DNA of 62,644 nt from Ruminococcus sp. (GTDB lineage: Bacteria > Bacillota > Clostridia > Oscillospirales > Acutalibacteraceae), in the NCBI GenBank assembly GCA_003521625.1, contig DPHV01000023.1, positions 1,053 through 63,696 of the forward strand, given 5' to 3'. The position numbers and the translations under genes are program-made. Positions 1 to 7,917 of this stretch are shown here, in pieces (position 1 is the stretch's first letter; the number at the start of each line of letters is the position of its first letter). The notes beneath the pieces are model-generated. The model worked only from the letters and a program-made list of their open reading frames with translations, had not been told where the DNA came from and did no database searches.

Positions 1-2931
1 GCCGTCGCCGCCGAAGATCCACATTGACTTTTTAGCAAGCTCGTCCTTGTCAACAAGAGTCTTTTTAACAAGCTCGCCAACCTTTGCGTCGTCTGTGTTC
101 TTCTCAAGCTCTGCAATAAGAGCGTCAGTAGCCGGACGGCTTGCGGTTGAGTCTGTTACTGTGTCGAGGTAGTTCTGACAAGCTGTCTTGAGGTCAGCGC
201 TGTCAGTATCCTTCTGGATATTTTCAACATATTCAATAAGTCTGTTGCGGATAGCCTTCTGACCGAGAGCCATACCAAGACCGAACTCTGCGTTATCTTC
301 GAACAGTGAGTTCTGCCAAGCAGGACCAAAGCCCTTCTTGTTCTTTGTGTAAGGTGTTGCAGGAGCAGATGCACCCCAGATTGATGAACAGCCTGTTGCG
401 TTAGCGATGAACATTCTGTCACCGAAGAGCTGTGTAACGAGCTTAGCATAAGGTGTTTCACCACAGCCTGCGCAAGCGCCTGAGAACTCGAGGAGAGGCT
501 GTTTGAACTGACTGCCCTTAACTGTTGAGAACTTGAACTTCTCTGCAACCTCGGGTTTCTCGTCAATTGTGAGAGCGTAATCGAAGATAGCCTGCTTTGA
601 ACGCTGTGAGTCGATAGGCTTCATTGTAAGAGCCTTTTCGCCCTTCTTGCCCGGACATACGTTAGCGCAAGCGCCGCAGCCTGTACAGTCAAGAGTTGAA
701 ACAGTCATAACGAACTTTAAGTCCTTAAGACCAATCATAGGAATAGCCTGTGTGCCTTCGGGAGCAGCGGCAACCTCTGCGTCAGTCATAGGAACGGGAC
801 GGATAACAGCGTGAGGACAAACGATTGAACATTTGTTACACTGGATACAGTTGTCTGAGTTCCATTCGGGAACGTCAACAGCGATACCTCTCTTTTCAAA
901 AGCGGATGAACCGTTGGGAGCTGTACCGTCAACGTGATCCATAAATGCAGAAACGGGGAGCTTGTTACCCTTGTAGGAGTTAACAGGCTTTAAGATGCCG
1001 TTTACATACTCAACGAGTGCGCCCTGACCTTCAGCCTTGTCTGCAACAGCGTCGTCTGTGCAGTTAGCCCAGTCAGCAGGAATTTCAACCTTCTTGAGGT
1101 CTTCCATACCACGGTCGATAGCGGCGTAGTTCATATCTACGACAGCCTGACCCTTCTTCATATATGATTTCTTTGCAGCAGCCTTCATAAGCTCTTTTGC
1201 CTTTTCGGCAGGAATGATGTCTGCAATCTTGAAGAATGCGGACTGAAGAACTGTATTGATTCTGCCGCCGAGACCGATTTCCTTACCAATCTTGATACCG
1301 TCGATTGTGTAGAAGTTGATGTGTCTTTCAGCAAGGATTTTCTTCATCTTGCCGGGAAGTCTTTCGGAAAGCTCCTCAACGTCCCACGGACAGTTAAGAA
1401 GGAATGAGCCGCCTTCCTTGAGGTCGTCAACAATGTCGTACTTGTCAACGTATGAGGGGTTGTGGCAAGCTACGAAGTCAGCCTTTGAAATGTAGTAGGT
1501 TGACTTGATGGGTGTATCACCGAAACGGAGGTGAGAAACTGTAAGACCGCCTGACTTCTTTGAGTCATATGCAAAGTAGCCCTGTGCGTACATATCGGTG
1601 TTGTCGCCGATGATTTTGATTGAGTTCTTGTTAGCACCAACGGTACCGTCAGCACCGAGACCCCAGAACTTACAGCTGTGTGTGCCCTTGGGAGTTGTGT
1701 CGGGATTCTCAACAATCGGGAGTGAGAGGTTTGTAACGTCGTCAACGATGCCGATTGTAAATCTCTTCTTGGGTGTTTCGCTTTCAGCGTTTCTGTAAAC
1801 AGCGATGATGTCGCCGGGTGTTGTATCCTTTGAGCCGAGGCCGTATCTGCCTGTGAATACCTTTACGCCTGCAAAGTCAGAGCCGTTGATAGCGGCAAGA
1901 ACGTCAAGATAAAGAGGCTCGCCGATTGAACCGGGCTCCTTTGTTCTGTCGAGAACAGAGATTGTCTTAACAGTCTTGGGGAGCTCGCTGAGCATATAGT
2001 CAGCAACGAAAGGTCTGTAAAGACGAACCTTGAGAAGACCAACCTTTTCGCCTGCGGCGTTGAGGTAGTCAACAACTTCTTCCGCACAGTCGCAGACTGA
2101 ACCCATAGCAACGATAACGTGCTCAGCGTCCTCTGCACCGTAGTAGTTGAAGGGCTTGTAGTCAGTGCCGATTTTAGCGTTGACCTTGTTCATATATTCA
2201 ACTACAACCTCGGGAACAGCGTCGTAGTACTTGTTACAAGCTTCTCTTGCCTGGAAGAAGATGTCGTCGTTCTGAGCAGTACCTCTTGTTACGGGGTGCT
2301 CGGGGTTAAGTGAACGGCGGCGGAACTCTTCAACAGCGTCCCAGTCGAGCATATCTGCAAGGTCTGCATAATCCCACTCTTCAATCTTCTGAACCTCGTG
2401 AGAAGTTCTGAAGCCGTCAAAGAAGTGGAGGAAAGGAACTCTGCCCTTGATAGCTGCAAGGTGTGCAACTGCTGCAAGGTCCATACATTCCTGAGGGTTG
2501 TTTGAGCAGAGCATTGCGTAACCTGTCTGACGACAAGCATAAATATCGGAGTGGTCACCGAAAATTGAAAGAGCGTGGCTTGTGAGCGCACGAGCCGAAA
2601 CGTGAATAACGCCGGGGAGAAGCTCACCTGCCATCTTGTACATATTAGGAATCATAAGGAGCAAGCCCTGTGATGCTGTGTATGTAGTTGTCAGAGCGCC
2701 TGCTGCGAGCGAGCCGTGAACAGCACCTGAAGCACCGCCCTCGGACTGCATTTCTGTTACCTGAACTTCTCTTCCGAAAAGGTTCTTAACGCCCTGTGCC
2801 GAGAATTTATCGGTAAGGTCAGCCATTACGGAAGAAGGTGTGATAGGATAGATAGCAGCAACGTCTGTAAACGCATAGGAAACGTGAGCAACAGCGCTGT
2901 TACCATCCATGGTTTTCATTTTTCTTGCCAT
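1..2931 (-). CDS. nifJ: Pyruvate:ferredoxin (flavodoxin) oxidoreductase, C-terminus cut by window edge
   Basis: This enzyme oxidises pyruvate to acetyl-CoA and CO2 with reduction of ferredoxin in the cytoplasm. About 977 codons are visible, reading leftward from ATG at 2931, which has an AAAGGAGG site at 2941-2949. The N-terminus begins MARKMKTMDGN and runs into the pyruvate-binding domain (YPITPSS). Two ferredoxin-like 4Fe-4S motifs lie near residues 690 (CIQCNKCSIVCP) and 750 (CTGCGACANVCP), and the CAGCGET cluster cysteines lie near 820. The window ends inside the thiamine-diphosphate motif (WIFGGDG), so roughly 200 residues are missing. Two candidate promoters read leftward upstream: TTGTGT/TAAAAT at 2972-3000 and TTTACA/TAAAAT at 3032-3060, both with 17-bp spacers. 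Confidence 0.97.
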   Translation of the reverse strand, partial: MARKMKTMDGNSAVAHVSYAFTDVAAIYPITPSSVMADLTDKFSAQGVKNLFGREVQVTEMQSEGGASGAVHGSLAAGALTTTYTASQGLLLMIPNMYKMAGELLPGVIHVSARALTSHALSIFGDHSDIYACRQTGYAMLCSNNPQECMDLAAVAHLAAIKGRVPFLHFFDGFRTSHEVQKIEEWDYADLADMLDWDAVEEFRRRSLNPEHPVTRGTAQNDDIFFQAREACNKYYDAVPEVVVEYMNKVNAKIGTDYKPFNYYGAEDAEHVIVAMGSVCDCAEEVVDYLNAAGEKVGLLKVRLYRPFVADYMLSELPKTVKTISVLDRTKEPGSIGEPLYLDVLAAINGSDFAGVKVFTGRYGLGSKDTTPGDIIAVYRNAESETPKKRFTIGIVDDVTNLSLPIVENPDTTPKGTHSCKFWGLGADGTVGANKNSIKIIGDNTDMYAQGYFAYDSKKSGGLTVSHLRFGDTPIKSTYYISKADFVACHNPSYVDKYDIVDDLKEGGSFLLNCPWDVEELSERLPGKMKKILAERHINFYTIDGIKIGKEIGLGGRINTVLQSAFFKIADIIPAEKAKELMKAAAKKSYMKKGQAVVDMNYAAIDRGMEDLKKVEIPADWANCTDDAVADKAEGQGALVEYVNGILKPVNSYKGNKLPVSAFMDHVDGTAPNGSSAFEKRGIAVDVPEWNSDNCIQCNKCSIVCPHAVIRPVPMTDAEVAAAPEGTQAIPMIGLKDLKFVMTVSTLDCTGCGACANVCPGKKGEKALTMKPIDSQRSKQAIFDYALTIDEKPEVAEKFKFSTVKGSQFKQPLLEFSGACAGCGETPYAKLVTQLFGDRMFIANATGCSSIWGASAPATPYTKNKKGFGPAWQNSLFEDNAEFGLGMALGQKAIRNRLIEYVENIQKDTDSADLKTACQNYLDTVTDSTASRPATDALIAELEKNTDDAKVGELVKKTLVDKDELAKKSMWIFGGDG

Positions 2932-3150
2932 TGGAATTGTCCTCCTTTAATAATCAGCGGAAAACCCTATAATTTTACCGCAGAAGTTGTGAATACACAA
3001 GTATAAACAAATATATACTGTATCACCCTTGATTTTATCACTAAAATCACTATTTGTAAAGCCTTTTCGACATTTTAGTTCGAGAATATAAGACGGATTT
3101 TTGCGCAAAGCCGGAGTTGCAGTCATAGTGTTAATTTATGGAAATTATAA

Positions 3151-3179
3151 TTGAATATTTATTTTGCCTGTGATATAAT
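3151..3179 (+). promoter_or_regulatory. Sigma-A promoter of toxin mRNA, locus A
   Basis: TTGAAT at 3151-3156 and TATAAT at 3174-3179 are separated by exactly 17 bp, which places the start of transcription near 3186, just before the toxin leader hairpin at 3194-3213. Confidence 0.75.
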
Positions 3180-3222
3180 TTTTAAGCTGTCGACTCTTTC
3201 CAGCAGGAAGGAGGTGTTTCAG

Positions 3223-3309
3223 TTGCATTACATAATTTCTTTTATTCTCTCTGTTGCGGCTAGTGTAGTTGCCTACTACATTTGCAAATGGTTGGACAGA
3301 GATAAATAA
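3223..3309 (+). CDS. Fst-like type I toxin peptide (28 aa, TTG start), locus A
   Basis: This small hydrophobic peptide has one predicted membrane helix (FILSVAASVVAYYI) followed by a charged tail (CKWLDRDK), resembling the WL-plus-charged end of Fst/PepA1-type membrane toxins. The TTG start sits 8 nt after an AAGGAGGTG site. That site is the 3' arm of an 8-bp hairpin (CTCTTTCC, loop AGCA, GGAAGGAG, at 3194-3213), so the ribosome site is masked in the leader. A 14-bp perfect hairpin at 3354-3387 follows, and a convergent antisense promoter lies beyond it. Family assignment rests on layout and composition, not on a database match. Confidence 0.7.
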   Translation: MHYIISFILSVAASVVAYYICKWLDRDK

Positions 3310-3342
3310 GACAGCGCCAGCCTGACGGATGCTCAACCGTAA

Positions 3343-3420
3343 CAAAAAGAGAAGAATCCCCTGCAAGTCGCACCTTGCAGGGGATTCGTTTGTCCAGTTG
3401 CATCATAATTTCCTTTGCCT
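3343..3420 (-). ncRNA. Antisense RNA of locus A (RNA II-like antitoxin)
   Basis: On the minus strand TTGAAA (3450-3455) and TATAAT (3427-3432) with a 17-bp spacer place a start near 3420. The transcript would run about 75 nt through the hairpin at 3354-3387 and end at a T-rich tract (minus strand CTCTTTTTG). Its first 25 nt cover a near-direct repeat (3395-3416) of the toxin start region (3220-3241), so it could pair with the toxin mRNA both at its start and at the shared hairpin, as RNA II does in par of pAD1. Confidence 0.65.
3354..3387. terminator. Shared bidirectional terminator hairpin, locus A
   Basis: GAATCCCCTGCAAG and its exact complement form a 14-bp stem around a 6-nt loop. The T-tract is better on the minus strand. 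Confidence 0.75.
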
Positions 3421-3481
3421 GAACATATTATAGCATACGTTTTCGGCTATTTCAAGTATATGCCGTAAATTATTTTTATTC

Positions 3482-3661
3482 TTAAGGAAGCACTGATTAA
3501 ATCGTTTGTACATATTGTGCCGTCAGATTTTTCGTCAGGTTGGACAAATAAACCGCAGTAATGCTGACGCATTACGAGGATTTTTGGGGCAAGCTGACGG
3601 AAAATATGCAAGCAAGATGTGCAAACAATCTTCAGATGTGATTTATTCAGTGGTTCCTTAA
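3482..3661. repeat. MITE-like imperfect palindrome (about 180 bp)
   Basis: The ends TTAAGGAAGCACTGATTAAA and TTTATTCAGTGGTTCCTTAA are near-perfect inverted repeats, and the interior is also partly palindromic (GTTTGTACAT against the complement of ATGTGCAAAC, and a central GTAATGCTGACGCATTAC). It has no coding capacity. It fills the space between the locus A antisense promoter and the dCMP deaminase promoter. Confidence 0.65.
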
Positions 3662-3681
3662 TACTTTTTAGCTGAAAAATC

Positions 3682-3710
3682 TTGCCTATTTTCCTCATAT
3701 AAGCTATACT
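3682..3710 (+). promoter_or_regulatory. Promoter for dCMP deaminase
   Basis: TTGCCT (3682-3687) and TATACT (3705-3710) are separated by 17 bp, 36 bp before the start codon. Confidence 0.55.
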
Positions 3711-3745
3711 TATTATATAAAAATACACTAATCAGGGAGGCAGCT

Positions 3746-4225
3746 ATGAAAAGAAACGATTACATCACATGGGACGAATATTTTATGGGCGTTGCACTGC
3801 TCGCTGCAAAGCGGAGCAAGGACCCCAACACTCAGGTGGGAGCCTGCATAGTTGACTCAAACAACATCATTCTGTCAACGGGCTACAACGGCTTTCCCTA
3901 CGGCTGTTCAGACGACGATTTTCCTTGGGAGCGTGAGGGCGAGGACACAAAGTACAACTACGTTGTTCACGCAGAGCTTAACGCAATTCTGAACGCTAGG
4001 GGCAAGGACTTGAAGGGCGCAAAGCTATACGTTGATTTGTTCCCCTGCAACGAGTGCGCAAAGGCTATTATCCAGTCGGGAATCGGCGAGGTTGTTTACC
4101 TCTACGACAAGTACGCCGACTCAAAGGAAACGCTTGCCTCAAAGCGTATGCTCGCTTCTGCAAATATTAAGTGCAGAAAATTCAAGTCCGAAAAAGACGA
4201 AATCGTGCTTGATTTTGACAGATAA
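3746..4225 (+). CDS. Deoxycytidylate (dCMP) deaminase, ComEB family
   Basis: This 159-residue zinc enzyme would deaminate dCMP to dUMP, the thymidylate precursor. The signature HAE (near residue 77, in YVVHAELNAILN) and PCNEC (near residue 100) supply the zinc ligands and the catalytic glutamate. YNGFPYGC near residue 50 is typical of the dCMP deaminase family. An AGGGAGG site precedes ATG 3746. The neighbouring PnuC-type transporter and HD 5'-nucleotidase-like gene suggest a small (deoxy)nucleotide-related neighbourhood, although the genes are not in one operon. A bidirectional terminator follows. Confidence 0.92.
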   Translation: MKRNDYITWDEYFMGVALLAAKRSKDPNTQVGACIVDSNNIILSTGYNGFPYGCSDDDFPWEREGEDTKYNYVVHAELNAILNARGKDLKGAKLYVDLFPCNECAKAIIQSGIGEVVYLYDKYADSKETLASKRMLASANIKCRKFKSEKDEIVLDFDR

Positions 4226-4242
4226 ACAGAATATTAAACAAC

Positions 4243-4280
4243 AAAAACGCTATGATACCTAAAAGTACCATAGCGTTTTA
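4243..4280. terminator. Bidirectional terminator between dCMP deaminase and rubredoxin
   Basis: AAAACGCTATG and CATAGCGTTTT form an 11-bp stem between two convergent genes, with A/T tracts on both sides. Confidence 0.8.
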
Positions 4281-4301
4281 TCGTACCGAAAGGCACATTT
4301 C

Positions 4302-4460
4302 TTATTCAGCCGGTGAAAAATCATCCTTGCCTACTCCGCAGAGGGGGCATACAAAATCATCGGGTAAATCCTCGAACTTTGTACCGGGTGCAATTCCGTT
4401 GTCGGGATCGCCGACAGCCTCGTCATATTCCCAGCCGCATACGCCGCATACGTATTTCAT
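4302..4460 (-). CDS. Rubredoxin
   Basis: This 52-residue iron electron carrier has the two iron-binding motifs CGVCG (residues 5-9) and CPLCG (38-42), and the usual rubredoxin core (WEYDEAVGDPDNGIAPGTKF). The start at 4460 has AAGGAGG just upstream, so in-frame codons further upstream are leader. A minus-strand promoter is visible (TTGTAT at 4517-4522, TATAAT at 4495-4500, 16-bp spacer). It probably serves oxygen or peroxide detoxification, or passes electrons from ferredoxin; no partner gene is adjacent. Confidence 0.97.
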   Translation of the reverse strand: MKYVCGVCGWEYDEAVGDPDNGIAPGTKFEDLPDDFVCPLCGVGKDDFSPAE

Positions 4461-4526
4461 ACAAGCACCTCCTTCTGTGTTTTTATTATCTATTATTATA
4501 TCAGATATGGAATGATATACAAGCAC

Positions 4527-4656
4527 TTGACATAATATTTTTGCTGTGATAGACTAAATTTACTGCCACCGGGTAGGAAGCGTTACGCATTCGTGTACAT
4601 ATCGTTAGGTCTTTGAAGATATGTACGTCGGGTGCTTATTTTTTTGGAGGTATAAA
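4527..4656 (+). promoter_or_regulatory. Promoter and structured leader of the pnuC-like gene
   Basis: TTGACA (4527-4532) and TAGACT (4550-4555), 17 bp apart, would start a transcript near 4562. The 95-nt leader holds a short CUGCC/GGUAG pairing, a small GCG/CGC hairpin, a strong 9-bp stem (GTACATATC 4595-4603 with GATATGTAC 4617-4625) and a run of eight T just before the GGAGG site. The layout suggests an attenuator or small riboswitch. I could not match it to a named class. Confidence 0.45.
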
Positions 4657-5352
4657 ATGGGATACATCAAAAAACTTTTTACAAGCCTTTCAGTATTTGA
4701 ACTTTGCCTCTGGCTGTTCTCAATCATTACCGTGACAGCCTCGTTCCTGCTTGCAGGAAATTTCAATCCCCTCACGCTCATAGCATCTCTCATAGGTGTT
4801 ACGTCGTTGATTTTTATTGCAAAGGGCTATGTAATCGGTCAGGTGCTGATGATAGTATTCGGATTGATTTACTCGATTATTTCACTGCAATACTGCTACT
4901 ACGGCGAGATGATTACATACCTCGGAATGACTGCGCCGATTGCGCTTATGTCGGCAATTAGCTGGTACAGGAATCCGTACAAAAACAGCCCGGAGGTAAC
5001 CGTCAGCAGTCTTAATGCCCTGCATAGAATTTTGCTTGTTGTGCTGACAATAATCGTAACGATTGTGTTTTATTTTATTCTCAAGGCGTTTAATACTCCA
5101 AATCTTTTTTCGAGTACCTTATCGATTGCAACAAGCTTTTCGGCGTCATATTTAGCGCTTATGCGCAGTCCTGTGTACGCTGTTGCATACGCCGTAAACG
5201 ACCTTGTGCTGATTGTCCTGTGGATTCTCGCCTCAATGGAAAATACTTCGTATATCCCCGTGATTATGTGCTTTGCGATATTTTTCATAAACGACCTTTA
5301 CGGCTTTGTAAGCTGGCAGAAAATGAAAAAACGTCAGAGCTCCGATATTTAA
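4657..5352 (+). CDS. pnuC: PnuC-family nicotinamide riboside/vitamin or nucleoside transporter
   Basis: This 231-residue membrane protein has about seven hydrophobic segments and the PnuC-type layout, with the conserved region SAISWYRNPYKN near residue 110 and a C-terminal FINDLYGFVSWQKMKKRQ. PnuC proteins carry nicotinamide riboside by facilitated diffusion; relatives carry thiamine, riboflavin or deoxynucleosides, so the substrate is open. The start at 4657 is chosen because GGAGG lies 7 nt upstream; an in-frame ATG at 4621 lies inside the leader hairpin. Its stop codon overlaps that of the convergent HD gene. Confidence 0.85.
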   Translation: MGYIKKLFTSLSVFELCLWLFSIITVTASFLLAGNFNPLTLIASLIGVTSLIFIAKGYVIGQVLMIVFGLIYSIISLQYCYYGEMITYLGMTAPIALMSAISWYRNPYKNSPEVTVSSLNALHRILLVVLTIIVTIVFYFILKAFNTPNLFSSTLSIATSFSASYLALMRSPVYAVAYAVNDLVLIVLWILASMENTSYIPVIMCFAIFFINDLYGFVSWQKMKKRQSSDI

Positions 5353-5945
5353 TCTTTTTCTATTCTTCCCTTTTCAACATTAGGCTTTATGAAATTGTTG
5401 AATGAGTAATCCCAGAGCGTTTTTGAGCCGTCAGCGGTATTTTTGTTCCTTTCAAGAATCTGACTTAGCTTTACCCTGTTTTTTGCCCACATTTTTCCGT
5501 CTGTTGAGTTGTTGAGCATAGCAGGCTGTACGTTGTCCATTGTATGGGCAAACCTCGCTTCAGCGGTTTTGCCCTCCTCAAATTCTTCCCAGAGTGCTCT
5601 GAATTTTTCGCCTTGGTCGTCGGGCAGAAGTCTGAAAAGTCGGTCAGCCGCTTTCAGCTCACGCTCACGCTGCGACTTTTTGCCCTCGTCGTCGTAAGCG
5701 TAGGTGTCGCCTGCGTCAATTTCAACAACGTCGTGAATAAGTATCATCGAAATCGTTTTGAGCAAATCTATATCTTCATTTGCATATTCACCCAGCAAAA
5801 GGCACATAAGCGCCATATGCCATGCGTGTTCTGCGTCGTTTTCAAAGGTTTCTCCGTCGCTTTTCAGCGTTTTCCGCTGAATAAACTTCTCCTTATCGGC
5901 TTCAAGCAAAAAATCAAACTGTTTGTCAATTCGACTTTTTTCCAT
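5349..5945 (-). CDS. HD-domain phosphohydrolase (YfbR / 5'-deoxynucleotidase-like)
   Basis: This 198-residue cytoplasmic metal-dependent hydrolase carries the HD signature: a histidine in NDAEHAWHMALM (near residue 40), HD in ILIHDVVEIDAGDT (near 70-80), and a distal aspartate in AHTMDNVQP (near 137). Relatives (HD_3 family, YfbR, HDDC2) remove phosphate from deoxynucleoside monophosphates. Placement opposite a PnuC-family transporter and near dCMP deaminase is compatible with nucleotide salvage, but the substrate is inferred. No insertion or truncation is evident. Confidence 0.8.
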   Translation of the reverse strand: MEKSRIDKQFDFLLEADKEKFIQRKTLKSDGETFENDAEHAWHMALMCLLLGEYANEDIDLLKTISMILIHDVVEIDAGDTYAYDDEGKKSQRERELKAADRLFRLLPDDQGEKFRALWEEFEEGKTAEARFAHTMDNVQPAMLNNSTDGKMWAKNRVKLSQILERNKNTADGSKTLWDYSFNNFIKPNVEKGRIEKD

Positions 5946-6143
5946 AAAATATTTTACCTCTTTTCGCTTTGATAATATTCTACCACCGAACAGAAAAATT
6001 GTAAATGTAAAGTTTTCAGGATTAATGCCGTAAATATTGAATTATTCCGATTTTTGTGATATATTAAATTATGAACGGTATTCACAATGTGAAGCTGTAT
6101 CAGATGAGATGTTATCGCTGTAGTATTGAATCGAGGTGATAGC

Positions 6144-6995
6144 ATGAATATTGGAATTATCGGCGCAGGCAAGGTCGGCGTTTCCGTCGGCAGATACCTC
6201 AAAGACAACAATATTCAAATCGCAGGATTTTATGATATTGACTGCGACAATGCCGCTTTTGCGGAGAAATTTACTCAAACGGACTGCTTTTCGGATTTGG
6301 AAAAGCTTGTAAAATTGAGCGATACCCTATTCATCACAACGCCCGACAATGTAATCGGGAGCGTGTGGGATTGCATCATCAAAAATAATATGTCCGTCCA
6401 AAACAAAATAGTATGCCATTTTAGTGGTGCATTATCATCTGATGTATTTACCGATTCACAAAGCACGGGTGCAAGCGTTTGCTCAATCCACCCTATGCTT
6501 GCGTTCAGCGACAAATTGACGTCCTACAGAATTCCGGCAAATACTTTTTTTGCTTTAGAGGGAGAAGAAACGGCTGTTTCGGCTTTAAAGAGCCTTTTTG
6601 AAAACCTCGGCAATACTGTATGCTGTATTGACAAGAGCGAAAAGTCGCTCTATCACACCGCCGCAAGCGTGTTGAGCAACGAGCTTGTCGCTTTGCTTGA
6701 TATTGGTTACTCACTGCTTGAACAATGCGGATTTTCACGTGATGAGGCTGTCAAGGCTACGCAGAATCTTGTTCTCGGAAATGTTAATAGCGTTCTTGAA
6801 AACGGGTGCGTAAACGCTCTGACAGGGCCTGTTGAGCGAAACGATTTGCAAACTGTTAAAAAGCACGTTGATAGCTTGCAGGGTGAGGACAGGCAGATTT
6901 ACATTCTGCTTGCAAAAAGGCTTGTAAACCTTGCAAAGGTAAAAAACGAGGACAGAGATTACGGCGAAATGTCGGAGTTTTTAGATTTATCGTAA
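6144..6995 (+). CDS. panG: Rossmann/DUF2520 reductase, probable PanG-type ketopantoate reductase
   Basis: This protein of 283 residues has an N-terminal dinucleotide-binding fold (GIIGAGKVG at residues 4-12) and a C-terminal DUF2520 helical region (HTAASVLSNELVALLDIG near 178-195). The start at 6144 has GAGGTGAT 7 nt upstream. It lies directly before panB, panC and panD, and no classical PanE is in the window. DUF2520 proteins called PanG are known to replace PanE as the NAD(P)H-dependent ketopantoate reductase in some bacteria, so I infer that role here. Sequence alone does not exclude another reductase substrate. Confidence 0.7.
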   Translation: MNIGIIGAGKVGVSVGRYLKDNNIQIAGFYDIDCDNAAFAEKFTQTDCFSDLEKLVKLSDTLFITTPDNVIGSVWDCIIKNNMSVQNKIVCHFSGALSSDVFTDSQSTGASVCSIHPMLAFSDKLTSYRIPANTFFALEGEETAVSALKSLFENLGNTVCCIDKSEKSLYHTAASVLSNELVALLDIGYSLLEQCGFSRDEAVKATQNLVLGNVNSVLENGCVNALTGPVERNDLQTVKKHVDSLQGEDRQIYILLAKRLVNLAKVKNEDRDYGEMSEFLDLS

Positions 6996-7009
6996 ACAGC
7001 AATAAAATG

Positions 7010-7035
7010 TAGGGAACGGTCTTGACCGTTCCGCA
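7010..7035. repeat. Short palindrome GGAACGGTC-TT-GACCGTTCC
   Basis: This 20-bp palindrome sits between the panG-like gene and panB. The same motif recurs near 45247 inside a larger repeat, and a relative (AGTCAAGACTGTTCC) occurs near 8059 and 45304. Confidence 0.6.
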
Positions 7036-7088
7036 GTGTCAAAACAACTTCTATAGGATTTGTTTTATGTTATTTGAAAGGGACTTTT

Positions 7089-7916
7089 ATGAAAAATACA
7101 TCGGTTACTTTTAAGGATTCAAAGAAAAACGGCGAAAAGCTTACAATGCTTACCGCCTATGATTATACAACTGCAAAGCTGCTTGACGAGTCGGGTGTTG
7201 ACTCAATCCTCGTCGGTGACTCGCTCGGAATGGTCGTGCTCGGCTATGACGATACGCTGTCGGTCACAATGGAGGATATGATTCACCACAGTGCGGCAGT
7301 TGCAAGGGGCGCAAAAAATGCGCTTGTAATTACCGATATGCCGTTTATGTCGTACCAGACCTCGGTTTATGATGCAGTCGTAAACGCAGGCAGACTTGTA
7401 AAAGAGGGAAAGGCTCAGGCTGTAAAGCTCGAGGGCGGAATTGAGTTCTGCGAGCACATCAAGGCGATTGTAAAAGCCTCAATTCCCGTTTGCGCACACA
7501 TAGGGCTCACACCGCAGTCAGTCAACGCTTTCGGCGGATTTAAGGTTCAGGGCAAGGGCAAGGAAGAAGCACAAAGGTTGCTTGACGAGGCAAGAGCCGT
7601 TGAAGAGGCAGGCGCATTTGCCGTAGTGCTTGAGTGCGTTCCCGCAAAGCTTGCAAAGAAAATCAGCGAGAGCATTTCGATTCCCACAATCGGAATCGGT
7701 GCAGGTGCAGGCTGTGACGGACAGGTGCTTGTCTATCAGGATATGCTTGCAATGTACTCCGACTTCAAGCCGAAGTTTGTAAAGCAGTATGCGCAAATCG
7801 GAAGCGTGATGAAGGACGCATTCAGACAGTATATTGACGAAGTAAAGTCGGGTGCGTTCCCGAGTGAGGAACACACGTTCAAGATTGATGATGATATTAT
7901 AGAGAGCCTGTATTAA
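7089..7916 (+). CDS. panB: 3-methyl-2-oxobutanoate hydroxymethyltransferase
   Basis: PanB transfers a one-carbon unit from methylenetetrahydrofolate to ketoisovalerate, giving ketopantoate. The protein is 275 residues, the normal length. Recognisable blocks are TAYDYTTAKLLDESGVDSILVGDSLGMV (split around residues 20-47), ITDMPFMSYQ, VKLEGG, CAHIGLTPQSV and GIGAGAGCDGQVLVYQDML. ATG 7089 is preferred over an in-frame TTG at 7074 because AAAGGGA lies between them. It belongs with the pan genes, but a repeat of about 290 bp separates it from panC. Confidence 0.97.
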   Translation: MKNTSVTFKDSKKNGEKLTMLTAYDYTTAKLLDESGVDSILVGDSLGMVVLGYDDTLSVTMEDMIHHSAAVARGAKNALVITDMPFMSYQTSVYDAVVNAGRLVKEGKAQAVKLEGGIEFCEHIKAIVKASIPVCAHIGLTPQSVNAFGGFKVQGKGKEEAQRLLDEARAVEEAGAFAVVLECVPAKLAKKISESISIPTIGIGAGAGCDGQVLVYQDMLAMYSDFKPKFVKQYAQIGSVMKDAFRQYIDEVKSGAFPSEEHTFKIDDDIIESLY

Positions 7917-7917
7917 A

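Noticed and set aside
156..2627. Several 90-136-residue minus-strand frames inside nifJ (e.g. 156-566, 1863-2138, 2289-2627)
   Set aside because: They are out of frame with the long nifJ frame, have Ser/Leu/Thr-rich shadow composition and lack ribosome sites.
4621..4656. Earlier in-frame ATG for the PnuC-type gene at 4621
   Set aside because: It lies in the leader hairpin without a ribosome site, whereas ATG 4657 has GGAGG.
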